17,630 nt of DNA from an uncultured Holophagales bacterium. Lineage in GTDB: Bacteria > Acidobacteriota > Thermoanaerobaculia > UBA5066. How positions within the stretch are numbered: the stretch's first letter is position 1; every line of letters begins with the position of its first letter. Shown piece after piece: positions 5,770 through 13,034 of this stretch. The position numbers and the translations under genes were made by a program. The stretch is taken from positions 1 through 17,630 of the forward strand of contig CALBDV010000057.1 in the NCBI GenBank assembly GCA_937927565.1. Reading direction: 5' to 3'. The notes below the pieces were generated by a model. The model did no database searches, was not told where the DNA came from, and saw nothing but the letters and a program-made list of their open reading frames with translations.

Positions 5770-7631
5770 CTCACACGACCGCTTGCGTTCGACATCTGCT
5801 CTCACCTCTCGTTGCCGCCGCGACGCTGCTTGCGTTGCCGGCTCCCGCCGCGGGGCCGGCGGTTTCGCCCGACGCCGCCGCCGTCATCGAGAGACACGTG
5901 GCGTGGCTCGGCGGGTGGGAGGCCCTCGACGCTGTAAGGGACGTCACCCTCGCTGGGACGATCCGGGTCTCGGGCCTGTCGGGCCCCCTCGTCGTCCAGG
6001 CACGCCGCGACGGCCGGCAGAGGACGGACGTCGACCTGAAGGTGACGAAGGGCATCGAGACGCTGGCCGGCGGCGACGCCTGGGAGCAGAACGCGAGCGG
6101 GCAGCTGGAGGAGATGGGGCGAGACAAGGAGGACTCCGAACGGCGCTCGCTCGCCCGCACCTTCGGCCGGCACTTCCGCGGTGAGGGGGTCGTCGCGAGT
6201 CTCGCGGGGCGGGAAGAGAGGGGGGGCCGTTCGTGGACGGTGATCCGGTTCGCCTACCCCGGCGGCGACGAATACGACCTCTTCGTCGATACGGAGACGG
6301 GAGAGTCGACCTGGACCCGCTCCGTCGCCGACGGCCGGACGACCTGGGCGAAGCGTTCCGATTTCCGCGTGGTGAACGGCCTGCGGTTCGCATTCCGTCA
6401 GGAGACGGAAGGCGAGACGGCGCGCCAGGCGCAGACGGTGACGTGGGAGAAGGTGACGGTCAACGGTGGCCTCGAAGATGCCCTGTTCGCGCGGCCGTCC
6501 CGTGGCGCCTCGGTCGTGCGCCTTCCCGCGGGCCGGAACGCGACCGAGTGGCTGGCGGTCGACCTCTACCAGAAGCGCTGGGTCTATCTCCTCGGCGAAG
6601 TCAACGGCGTCGCCACCGACATCGTCCTCGACTCGGGAGCCGGAATGACCGTTCTCGACAGCGCGCTCGCGAAGCGGCTGGGTCTTCGCGTCGAGGGCGA
6701 GCTCGAAGCGCGCGGCACCGGGGGGAACGTCGGCGCCGGAATCGTCTCGGGAGTGACGGTGAAGCTCGCGGGGATGGAGATCGGTCCGCTCTCGGCGGCG
6801 GTCATCGACCTCGCCGGCGTGGGGAAGAGGGTCGGCCGGCCACTGCCCCTCATCCTCGGCAAGGAGCTCTTCCACGCCCTCGTCGTCGACCTCGACTACC
6901 CCGGCTCGCGCATCCGCTTCCTCGACGCCGCCTCATTCCGCTACGACGCCACGGGCCGGAAGGTCGACCTCATCCCCGCCGAGGACGGACACAAGAGCCT
7001 GAAGCTCGCCATCGAGGGGGGCGAGCCCGTCGTCGTCGGCCTCGACACGGGGCAGGGAGGAGCCCTCTCGGTCTATCGGCACTACGCCGACGAGCGCGGA
7101 TTCCTGACGGGCCGACCCGTTTCCGAGAGGCGCTCCGGCGGCGTCGGGGGCGCCACGACCATGAAGGTCGCGACTCTCCGCTCGGTGACGATCGCGGGGT
7201 ACGAGCTTCGGAACGTGCCGTCCGCCTTCCAGGCGAGCGACGTCCGCGGCGCGTTCGACACGAAGCGGCAGGAAGGGAACCTCGGCGCAGGCATCCTCTC
7301 GCGGTTCCGCGTCGTCTTCGACTACTCCCGCTCCTGCCTCTGGCTCGAACCCGGTCCGGACCTCGGCGCACCGTTCCCGAAGGACAAGAGCGGGCTCGGC
7401 TTTCAGTGGGCCGACGGCGCCCTCACGGTTGATTTCGTCGCGCCCGCAAGCCCGGCCGCCGAGGCCGGCTGGAAGGAGGGCGAACGAATCGCCGCCCTCG
7501 ACGGTGAGCCCGCCGGCGCGGACTGGGGGAAGGCGTTCTCGAAGTGGGCCGAGGCGAAGGCGGGGACGGAGGTTCGAGTCACCCTGGCGGACGGGACGGA
7601 GAGGAATCTGGTGCTGAAGGAGTACTACTGA
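5766..7631 (+). CDS. Secreted retropepsin-like aspartyl protease with PDZ domain
   Basis: This 621-residue protein begins with a signal peptide (hydrophobic 11-25, cleavage near ALPAPAAG). A beta-rich N-terminal domain follows (about 35-255), resembling the lipoprotein-carrier-like domain seen before bacterial aspartyl proteases. Two retropepsin-like domains come next: the first has the active-site triad D289-S-G in IVLDSGAGMTVLD, the second has D427-T-G in VGLDTGQGG. Retroviral-type enzymes need two such motifs to make one active site, so the pair may form it within one chain. A PDZ-like domain closes the protein (about 540-615: GLGFQWADGALTVDFV, ASPAAEAGWKEGERI). It is expected in the periplasm or at the cell surface. 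The start is ATG at 5766, overlapping the TrmB stop. Its last 53 bases overlap the carbonic anhydrase gene on the other strand. Substrate unknown. Confidence 0.85.
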   Translation: MTHTTACVRHLLSPLVAAATLLALPAPAAGPAVSPDAAAVIERHVAWLGGWEALDAVRDVTLAGTIRVSGLSGPLVVQARRDGRQRTDVDLKVTKGIETLAGGDAWEQNASGQLEEMGRDKEDSERRSLARTFGRHFRGEGVVASLAGREERGGRSWTVIRFAYPGGDEYDLFVDTETGESTWTRSVADGRTTWAKRSDFRVVNGLRFAFRQETEGETARQAQTVTWEKVTVNGGLEDALFARPSRGASVVRLPAGRNATEWLAVDLYQKRWVYLLGEVNGVATDIVLDSGAGMTVLDSALAKRLGLRVEGELEARGTGGNVGAGIVSGVTVKLAGMEIGPLSAAVIDLAGVGKRVGRPLPLILGKELFHALVVDLDYPGSRIRFLDAASFRYDATGRKVDLIPAEDGHKSLKLAIEGGEPVVVGLDTGQGGALSVYRHYADERGFLTGRPVSERRSGGVGGATTMKVATLRSVTIAGYELRNVPSAFQASDVRGAFDTKRQEGNLGAGILSRFRVVFDYSRSCLWLEPGPDLGAPFPKDKSGLGFQWADGALTVDFVAPASPAAEAGWKEGERIAALDGEPAGADWGKAFSKWAEAKAGTEVRVTLADGTERNLVLKEYY

Positions 7632-8277
7632 GCCCGGCGAGGGCCACGACCGCCCTGGCGTAGGTGGCGGAGACCTCGGCCTCGTTCGTCCCGGTGATCT
7701 CGAGGTCCTCGAGGAGACCGTCCTCGATGCCGTAGATCCAGCCGTGGACGGAGAGCGACTGGCCGCGCGCCCAGGCGTCGCGGACGACGGTCGTGTTGGT
7801 CACGTTCAGGACCTGCTCGACGACGTTCAGTCTGCAGAGGCGATCGTGCTCCTCCGCCTCGGTCCCCCGCGGCCCGAGTCGCGTCAGGTGCTTGTCGCGG
7901 ACGTCGCTGACGTGCCTCAGCCAGTTGTCCACGAGGCCGTACCGGTCGCCCCGGAGCGCGGAGAGGACGCCGCCGCAGCCGTAGTGGCCGCAGACGATGA
8001 CGTGCGAGACGCGCAGCACCGCGACGGCGAAATGGAGGGCCGAAAGGGCGTTCAGGTCGCTGTGGACGAAGACGTTGGCGACGTTCCGGTGGACGAACAT
8101 CTCGCCCGGCATGAGGCCGACGATCTGGTTCGCCGGCACGCGGCTGTCCGAGCAGCCGATCCAGAAGTACGACGGCGCCTGCTGGCGGGAGAGCCGGGTG
8201 AAGAACGCGGGGTCGTTCCGGAGCACTTCGGCGGCCCAGGCCCGGTTGTTCTCGAAGAGGCGAGGAAGGTACTTCAT
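7579..8277 (-). CDS. can: Beta-carbonic anhydrase
   Basis: This 232-residue enzyme interconverts CO2 and bicarbonate in the cytosol. All zinc-site residues of the beta class are present: Cys42, Asp44 and Arg46 in WIGCSDSRVP, His98 and Cys101 in VCGHYGCGG. These are the same positions as in E. coli Can, so the N-terminus at ATG 8277 fits the family exactly. The upstream sequence lacks a strong Shine-Dalgarno. The last 16 residues (SSTPSAPDSSPSRPPG) are low-complexity and lie where the gene runs into the 3' end of the protease gene, suggesting that the tail was extended by loss of an earlier stop. The preceding gene on this strand is the SnoaL-like remnant. Confidence 0.96.
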   Translation of the reverse strand: MKYLPRLFENNRAWAAEVLRNDPAFFTRLSRQQAPSYFWIGCSDSRVPANQIVGLMPGEMFVHRNVANVFVHSDLNALSALHFAVAVLRVSHVIVCGHYGCGGVLSALRGDRYGLVDNWLRHVSDVRDKHLTRLGPRGTEAEEHDRLCRLNVVEQVLNVTNTTVVRDAWARGQSLSVHGWIYGIEDGLLEDLEITGTNEAEVSATYARAVVALAGLSSTPSAPDSSPSRPPG

Positions 8278-8332
8278 CGTTATCCGGGTGGTTACCCCGC
8301 GTTCAGAATATCCCGTTCTCGTCGATGGAGGT

Positions 8333-8440
8333 CTAGGGCACGGTCCGTCCGACGTGACTCTCGTCGGCCTCCCGGGTCCTCCCCGCGGCGACGAGGGTCA
8401 GAAAGCCGATCGCCTCCTCGCGGAGCGAGGGGCTCGTCAT
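8333..8440 (-). pseudogene. Truncated SnoaL/NTF2-like ORF
   Basis: A 35-codon frame starts with ATG at 8440, which overlaps the stop of the upstream 149-residue protein gene (ATGA, 8437-8440). It reads MTSPSLREEAIGFLTLVAAG and then RTREADESHVG before a TAG at 8333. The helix pattern AIGFLTLVAAGRTREA resembles the first helix of SnoaL-like/NTF2-fold proteins, where FLxLxAxGxVREAY is common. The beta-sheet part expected over the next 90 or so residues is absent, because carbonic anhydrase begins 56 bases further on. I read it as the N-terminal stub of a lost gene, formerly coupled to its upstream neighbour. The family call rests on one helix. Confidence 0.4.
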
Positions 8441-8886
8441 CGTACGAGCGGCGGAAGGTCCCAGCCCGGCGTGAGGACGTCCGGCTTCTTCGGGGGAATG
8501 TTGAGCACCGCGAGGAGGGTCCGGGCGACCGTGTTGCTGTTGGGACCCGTCGGCCTGTAGCCGATGCCCATGAACGTGATGGTCTGGCAGGCGGTGACCA
8601 TCTTCTGGTAGCTCTCCTGCCTGTAGCCGGTGGCGACGGTGACGGACTTCGCGGTGGGGTTGTAGTCGATCGACCCGGGGACGTAGGGGCCCCAGAGACA
8701 GTGAATGGCCTTGAAGCCCATCGAATCCTCGTCGAGCGGCCCGAGCTTCGGGTTACCGGGCCCTCCGCGAAGGAAGTATTCCTTGCCGTCCGCTCCCGTC
8801 CAGACGACGAAGAGGTGATGGGCGCCGGCAAGGTCCGCCACGCCTTGAGGAATGGGTACCGCGCGGACGTCGATGCGAGTCTGCAT
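8437..8886 (-). CDS. Hypothetical protein, 149 residues
   Basis: I do not firmly recognise this protein. The start is ATG at 8886 because AAAGGAG lies eight bases upstream; an in-frame GTG/ATG region further up (to 8952) has no such site. It has no signal peptide or membrane helix. Visible features are an early HHLFVVWTGADGKEYFLRGG, a central LWGPYVPGSIDYNP, a VTVATGYRQESYQKMVTACQ helix with a single late Cys, and YRPTGPNSNTVARTLL near the C-terminus. The G-P-N-S-N motif before a helix, with an early histidine, recalls small proteins annotated as hypothetical near secretion or effector loci, but I cannot name a family. Its stop overlaps the start of the SnoaL-like remnant. Confidence 0.75.
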   Translation of the reverse strand: MQTRIDVRAVPIPQGVADLAGAHHLFVVWTGADGKEYFLRGGPGNPKLGPLDEDSMGFKAIHCLWGPYVPGSIDYNPTAKSVTVATGYRQESYQKMVTACQTITFMGIGYRPTGPNSNTVARTLLAVLNIPPKKPDVLTPGWDLPPLVR

Positions 8887-8998
8887 TTTCCGTGCTCCTT
8901 TTGGCTGACCGTTTAGCACGTCCGAGGGCGGTCGGGCCGTGCCGCTCGTCACGGGTCGTCAGGGTTCGACGGGAGCTGGCCCCGGCCCTGGCCCCGGG

Positions 8999-9466
8999 TC
9001 AGGGCGGGCTCGCGAGAGCGCAACGAGCCTGGTCGAGCCGCGGTCCGGGCTTCCCGGCGACGCGGTCGTCGAGGCACGTGAGCCGCTGCTGCCCGGGAGC
9101 CACCTGGAGGACGAGGGGCGAGCACTCGGCTTCGGCGAGGTGCAGCCGGGGGCCGAATCGGGAGGAACGCGTTTCGGGATCGGCTTCGTAGCGGATCGTC
9201 AGGAGGCGGCCCTCGGCGGTGCGGAGGAAGACGGTCTCGCTGAAGGTATCGCAGCCGCAGCCGCCGTACCGGACCCAGAAGGGAACCCCCCGCTCGTAGG
9301 CCGACAAGGCACAGGCGTCGGCGGCGGACGGGTCCGCGCCCGGGGCGACGAAGCCGCACGCAACGGCCCTGGGGCCGGTCCACGTCCGGACGCGCCCGGC
9401 AACCTCCGTGCCCGTGGCGCAGCCCACGGCGGAGAGGAGGGCGACCCACGGCGCGAGGCACTTCAA
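8999..9466 (-). CDS. Putative lipoprotein, Cys-rich, unrecognised
   Basis: The chosen start is TTG at 9466, giving a 155-residue protein that begins MKCLAPWVALLSAVGCATG. That is a short signal peptide with a lipobox-like AVGC ending at Cys16, so the mature protein is probably lipid-anchored. GGGGA lies about nine bases upstream. The frame remains open to a GTG at 9526, but that version would put 20 polar residues, including a rare TTA codon, before the signal sequence. The mature part has several cysteines (ACGF, ADAC, GGCGC, AEC, LTC, ARC), which suggests disulfides outside the cytosol. I recognise no domain. It lies between the acetylpolyamine amidohydrolase and the 149-residue hypothetical gene on the same strand. 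Confidence 0.65.
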   Translation of the reverse strand: MKCLAPWVALLSAVGCATGTEVAGRVRTWTGPRAVACGFVAPGADPSAADACALSAYERGVPFWVRYGGCGCDTFSETVFLRTAEGRLLTIRYEADPETRSSRFGPRLHLAEAECSPLVLQVAPGQQRLTCLDDRVAGKPGPRLDQARCALASPP

Positions 9467-9562
9467 CGAGACGATTCCCCGAAGAGAGTGACCCGGTGCG
9501 AGCCGACCTAACGACGCGCCTCCCACCGGGGCGGACTGCCCCCCCGGCCGCCTCTCTTCCGG

Positions 9563-10600
9563 TCAGGTCCCCTCGAAGCCGTCCAGGACGTTCGCCGCGT
9601 TCGCGCCCAGCTCCATCGTCGCGTAGCCGCCCTCGAGGACCAGAACCGTGGGAAGACCGAGCCGTGCGAGGCGGGTGCCCAGGCGACGGAAGTCGGTGAC
9701 CTGGAGCGCGAACTTCGAGATCGGGTCGCCCGCGTACGTGTCGAGGCCGAGCGAGACGACGAGGGCGTCGGCCGCAAACCCCCCTATTCGGGCGCAAGCC
9801 ACTTCGAGCGCGGAGAACCACTCTTCGGCCGTGGTGCCGGGGGGCAGGGGCAGGTTCAGGTTGAAGCCGTCGCCCGGTCCCTCGCCGGTCTCGTCGGCGT
9901 GCCCGAGGTAGAAGGGGTACTCGGTGCGCGGATCGCCGTGAATGCTCGCGAAGAGGACGTCGGAGCGACGATAGAAGATGCTCTGCGTTCCGTTTCCGTG
10001 GTGGTAGTCGACGTCGAGGATGGCGACCCGGTCGCAGCCGCCGGCCCGGAGCGCCTCCGCCGCGATCGCGGCGTTGTTCAGGAAGCAGTAGCCGCCCATG
10101 AAATCGGCCCCCGCGTGGTGGCCGGGAGGTCGCGTCGCGCAGAAGGCGCTTCGCGTGCCCGAGCCGACGAGCGCGGCCGCGCTGGCGGCCGCGTCGGCGG
10201 CGGCCTTTGCCGCGGCCCAGGTGCCCGCCACGAGCGGGGTCCCGTTGTCCATGGAGTAGAGCCCGAGCCGGGCCGTGAAGTCGGCCGGCTCGACGTCGCT
10301 GCGCAGCGACCGGACGGGCCACACCGAAGGAAAGGGCTGGACGGACTCGTTCGCGGCGTCTGCCTCCAGCCACTGGCTCCAGGCGGACTCCAGAAAGGCA
10401 AGGTATCGGCCGGCGTGGACCCGCGGGAGGAGGGGGCCGCTGTCGTACGTCGGCGTCCGCAGCTCGTGGCCCCGCGCGATCAGCTCGTCGCGAACGAACG
10501 CCGCCCGCGCGGGAACCTCGAAACAGGGAACGAGCGCACCCCGGAAGAACTCGTACTCCGGGGCGTGGCGTTCGTGATGGGTCGAGAAGAAGGTGATCAC
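9563..10600 (-). CDS. aphA: Acetylpolyamine amidohydrolase (histone deacetylase family)
   Basis: This 345-residue zinc hydrolase of the arginase/deacetylase fold removes acetyl groups from acetylated polyamines. It matches Mycoplana ramosa APAH along its whole length. The expected residues sit three positions later than in that enzyme: His161/His162 in RPPGHHAG, zinc ligands Asp198 and His200 in LDVDYHHGNGT, Asp287 in LGLDTYAGDP, and Tyr326 in LEGGYATME. The GALVPCFEVPARA block (21-33) is also typical of APAH and not of histone deacetylases proper. The start is GTG at 10600; the frame continues upstream, but ITFFSTHHERH matches the family N-terminus. It follows the SRPBCC gene by 65 bases on the same strand. 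General HDAC-family deacetylase is the alternative call. Confidence 0.92.
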   Translation of the reverse strand: MITFFSTHHERHAPEYEFFRGALVPCFEVPARAAFVRDELIARGHELRTPTYDSGPLLPRVHAGRYLAFLESAWSQWLEADAANESVQPFPSVWPVRSLRSDVEPADFTARLGLYSMDNGTPLVAGTWAAAKAAADAAASAAALVGSGTRSAFCATRPPGHHAGADFMGGYCFLNNAAIAAEALRAGGCDRVAILDVDYHHGNGTQSIFYRRSDVLFASIHGDPRTEYPFYLGHADETGEGPGDGFNLNLPLPPGTTAEEWFSALEVACARIGGFAADALVVSLGLDTYAGDPISKFALQVTDFRRLGTRLARLGLPTVLVLEGGYATMELGANAANVLDGFEGT

Positions 10601-10665
10601 GCCCGCGATCTTAGTGAGGTCCCGCCGGTGCGTCCGCCGTCCGCTCGCAGGGCCGGGAAGGCCCC

Positions 10666-11115
10666 TCAGCGGGCCGCGGCGTCCTCGCAGATCGACTTGA
10701 GCTTCGCGAGCGCCTTCGGCCATGTCTCGTCCATGAAGGCAACGAAGTCGGGGGGCATCTGCAGCTCGACCGTCACCTCGGTCGCGCCGTTCGCCTCTGC
10801 GAAAGCGTAGTTCTCGAACGAGGGCGCCCAGGCCGTGGCTGCGTCACTCGTCGTGTCCTCGATCCCGTCCTTGATCATCCCGAGGTGCCTGATCGACACG
10901 AACTCGGGGGGGCGACTCTGAGCGATGACGGACGACATCCCCTCCCCGCTCGGCCCGAGGAAGCGGATCCTCTCGCCTGCGCTCCACGACCCCTCGTAGT
11001 ACGAGCCCTCGCAGAACGGCGCGGTCCAGGCCCGGTAGGTGTCGGGCCCGAGCATCGCGGCCCAGACGGCCTCGCGCGGAGCCTGGATGGTGATGGAGTA
11101 GCGAAGGGTCTTCAC
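10666..11115 (-). CDS. SRPBCC (AHSA1-like) domain protein
   Basis: This 149-residue protein consists of a single START/Bet v1-like SRPBCC domain. It begins MKTLRYSITIQAPREAVWAA, the first strand and helix of the AHSA1/polyketide cyclase-like group, and ends with the long C-terminal helix (DETWPKALAKLKSICEDAAA). Members bind hydrophobic ligands or act as co-chaperones; no specific function can be inferred. The start is GTG at 11115, fixed by a strong AAGGAGG seven bases upstream, even though the frame stays open for hundreds of bases further as an antisense shadow of adenine deaminase. It lies between adenine deaminase (53 bases upstream) and the acetylpolyamine amidohydrolase on the same strand. 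Confidence 0.85.
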   Translation of the reverse strand: MKTLRYSITIQAPREAVWAAMLGPDTYRAWTAPFCEGSYYEGSWSAGERIRFLGPSGEGMSSVIAQSRPPEFVSIRHLGMIKDGIEDTTSDAATAWAPSFENYAFAEANGATEVTVELQMPPDFVAFMDETWPKALAKLKSICEDAAAR

Positions 11116-11168
11116 GGGTGCCTCCTTCCTCGGGCCCGAGGCTCGATCCCGGGTCCCCGACCTGTGAT

Positions 11169-12905
11169 TCAGGCGAACGGTGAGACGTGGGCGAACTGCT
11201 TCACGTCCACGAGCCCCTTGTCCGTCAGCTTCAGCTCGGGGATGACCGGAAGCGCGAGGAAGGCGAGGGTCATGAAGGGGTGGTCGACGGAAGTGCCGAG
11301 GGCGCGGGTCGCCTCGTTCGCCCGGCGCTCGGCGAGGTCGACGTCCTCCATCCGCGAGTTGGACATGAGGCCCGCCACGGGGAGCGGCACCTCGGCGAGG
11401 ACCTGCGCGCCGTTCGCGACGACGATGCCGCCGCCGATCTCGGCGGCCCTGCGGACGGCGGTCTCCATGGAGGCGTCGTCGCAGCCGCAGACGACGACGT
11501 TGTGCGAGTCGTGGGCGACGGAGGAGGCGATGGCGCCGCGGGCGAGGCCGAAGCCGCGCGCGAAGGAGACGCCGACGTTGCCCGTGCCGCGGTGCCGCTC
11601 GACGACGGCGAGCTTGGCGAGGTCGCGCGACGGGTCGGCGGCGGCGCCGCCGTCGACGACGAGGGCCTCGTCCGTGGACGAGCCGGTGGCGAGCGAGCCG
11701 GGGTGGACCTCGATGACGCGGACGCGCGCGCCGGGCGCGGCCGCGAGCCGGAGGCGCGTGGCGTCGAAGCCGTCGAGCCGGAACGAGGGACCCTCGGAGA
11801 TGCCGCGCGAGGGGACGTCGACGAGGAGCCTTCCGCCCTCGGCGACGCGCCGGCCGCCGAGGACGACGAGGTCGGGCCTCACGTCCTCGAGGGCCGCGAA
11901 GGTGACGAGGTCGGCGCGGAAGCCCGGTGCGATCGCCCCGCGGTCGCGGAAGCCGTAGTGCCGTGCGCACGACCACGACGCGAGCCGGAACGCGAGGACC
12001 GGGTCGAGGCCCATCGCGATGGCGCGGCGGACGTGGTGGTCGACGTGGCCGTGGGTCAGGAGGTCCCACGGGTGGCGGTCGTCGGTGGCGAAGGCGAAGC
12101 GCTCGGAGTTCTGCGGCGTGACGAGCGGGAGGAGGTCGTCGAGGTTCTTTGCGGCGGTCCCCTCTCGGATCCAGATCGACATGCCGCGCCGTACCTTCTC
12201 GGTCGCCTCGTCGCGGCCGAGACACTCGTGGTCGGTGCGGATGCCGGCGCCGATGTAGGCGTTGAGGTCGAGGCCGGTGAGGAGCGGCGAGTGGCCGTCG
12301 ATCGGGAGCCCGCGGGAGGCGGCGTCCTCGACCTTGGCGCGGACGCCGGGGTCGCCGAAGAGGAAGCCGGGGACGTTCATCATCTCGGCGAGGCCGAGGA
12401 CGTTCTTCCGCCCGTAGAAAGCGGCGAGGTCGTGGGCGCCGAGCGTTGCTCCGGCGGTTTCGAGGTGCGTCGCCGGGACGCACGAGGGGAGCATGACGTG
12501 GACCTCGACAGGGAGGTCTGCCGCGGAGGCCAGGAACGCGTCGAGCCCTTCGGCGCCTCTCACGTTCGCGATCTCGTGCGGGTCGGTGACGACGGCGGCC
12601 GTGCCGTGCGCGGCGGCGAGGCGCGCGAAGACGGGAGGCGTCGTCATCGTCGACTCGATGTGGATGTGCGCATCCCAGAAGGCGGGCGCGAGAAAGGCGC
12701 CCTTCAGGTCGATCTCGTCCTCGGGGCGAGCCGCGCGGTAGGGGCCGAAGCCGAGGATCCGGTCTCCCGCGACGCCCACCGTCTCCTCGTGAATCTCGCC
12801 CGTCAGGACGTTGACGACACGGGCGTTCCGGAAGACGAGGTCGGCGGGGACCGTGCCGCGGGCGGCGTCGACGAAGGCGGCGAGGGGGAGCTTTCCAGCG
12901 GGCAT
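11169..12905 (-). CDS. ade: Adenine deaminase
   Basis: This 578-residue amidohydrolase-superfamily enzyme converts adenine to hypoxanthine and ammonia for purine salvage or nitrogen release. Length and layout match bacterial Ade: an N-terminal strand region (LVFRNARVVNVLTGEI), the metal-binding FWDAHIHIEST (His80, His82, Glu84), VTDPHEIANV, the metal-site DGHSP and TDHE motifs, FATDDRHP, and the C-terminal adenine deaminase domain (GAIASSVAHDSHNVVVCG, GGIVVANG, LMSN). The start is ATG at 12905 with GGAGG six bases upstream. The frame stays open beyond this as a shadow of the VOC gene. It heads a minus-strand run that continues into the SRPBCC and acetylpolyamine amidohydrolase genes. Confidence 0.96.
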   Translation of the reverse strand: MPAGKLPLAAFVDAARGTVPADLVFRNARVVNVLTGEIHEETVGVAGDRILGFGPYRAARPEDEIDLKGAFLAPAFWDAHIHIESTMTTPPVFARLAAAHGTAAVVTDPHEIANVRGAEGLDAFLASAADLPVEVHVMLPSCVPATHLETAGATLGAHDLAAFYGRKNVLGLAEMMNVPGFLFGDPGVRAKVEDAASRGLPIDGHSPLLTGLDLNAYIGAGIRTDHECLGRDEATEKVRRGMSIWIREGTAAKNLDDLLPLVTPQNSERFAFATDDRHPWDLLTHGHVDHHVRRAIAMGLDPVLAFRLASWSCARHYGFRDRGAIAPGFRADLVTFAALEDVRPDLVVLGGRRVAEGGRLLVDVPSRGISEGPSFRLDGFDATRLRLAAAPGARVRVIEVHPGSLATGSSTDEALVVDGGAAADPSRDLAKLAVVERHRGTGNVGVSFARGFGLARGAIASSVAHDSHNVVVCGCDDASMETAVRRAAEIGGGIVVANGAQVLAEVPLPVAGLMSNSRMEDVDLAERRANEATRALGTSVDHPFMTLAFLALPVIPELKLTDKGLVDVKQFAHVSPFA

Positions 12906-13034
12906 GGGAGCCTCCGGCCCGTAGCCTAGACCGGGACGGGGCCGGAGGCGAAATCGGGGGACGCTTCGAGCGGGAACCGGAAACCCGGGGCCGCTTTCGC
13001 GTAGGATCAGGTCACACCGGAAGGAGGATTCCCC

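Noticed and set aside
11187..12929. 580-codon plus-strand frame opposite adenine deaminase
   Set aside because: Mirror of a certain gene; the product is a biased Glu/Val/Gly/Arg string without domains.
12906..13034. Promoter in the adenine deaminase/VOC divergent gap
   Set aside because: A TAGGAT near 13003 resembles a -10 box, but no matching -35 is present; too weak to list.
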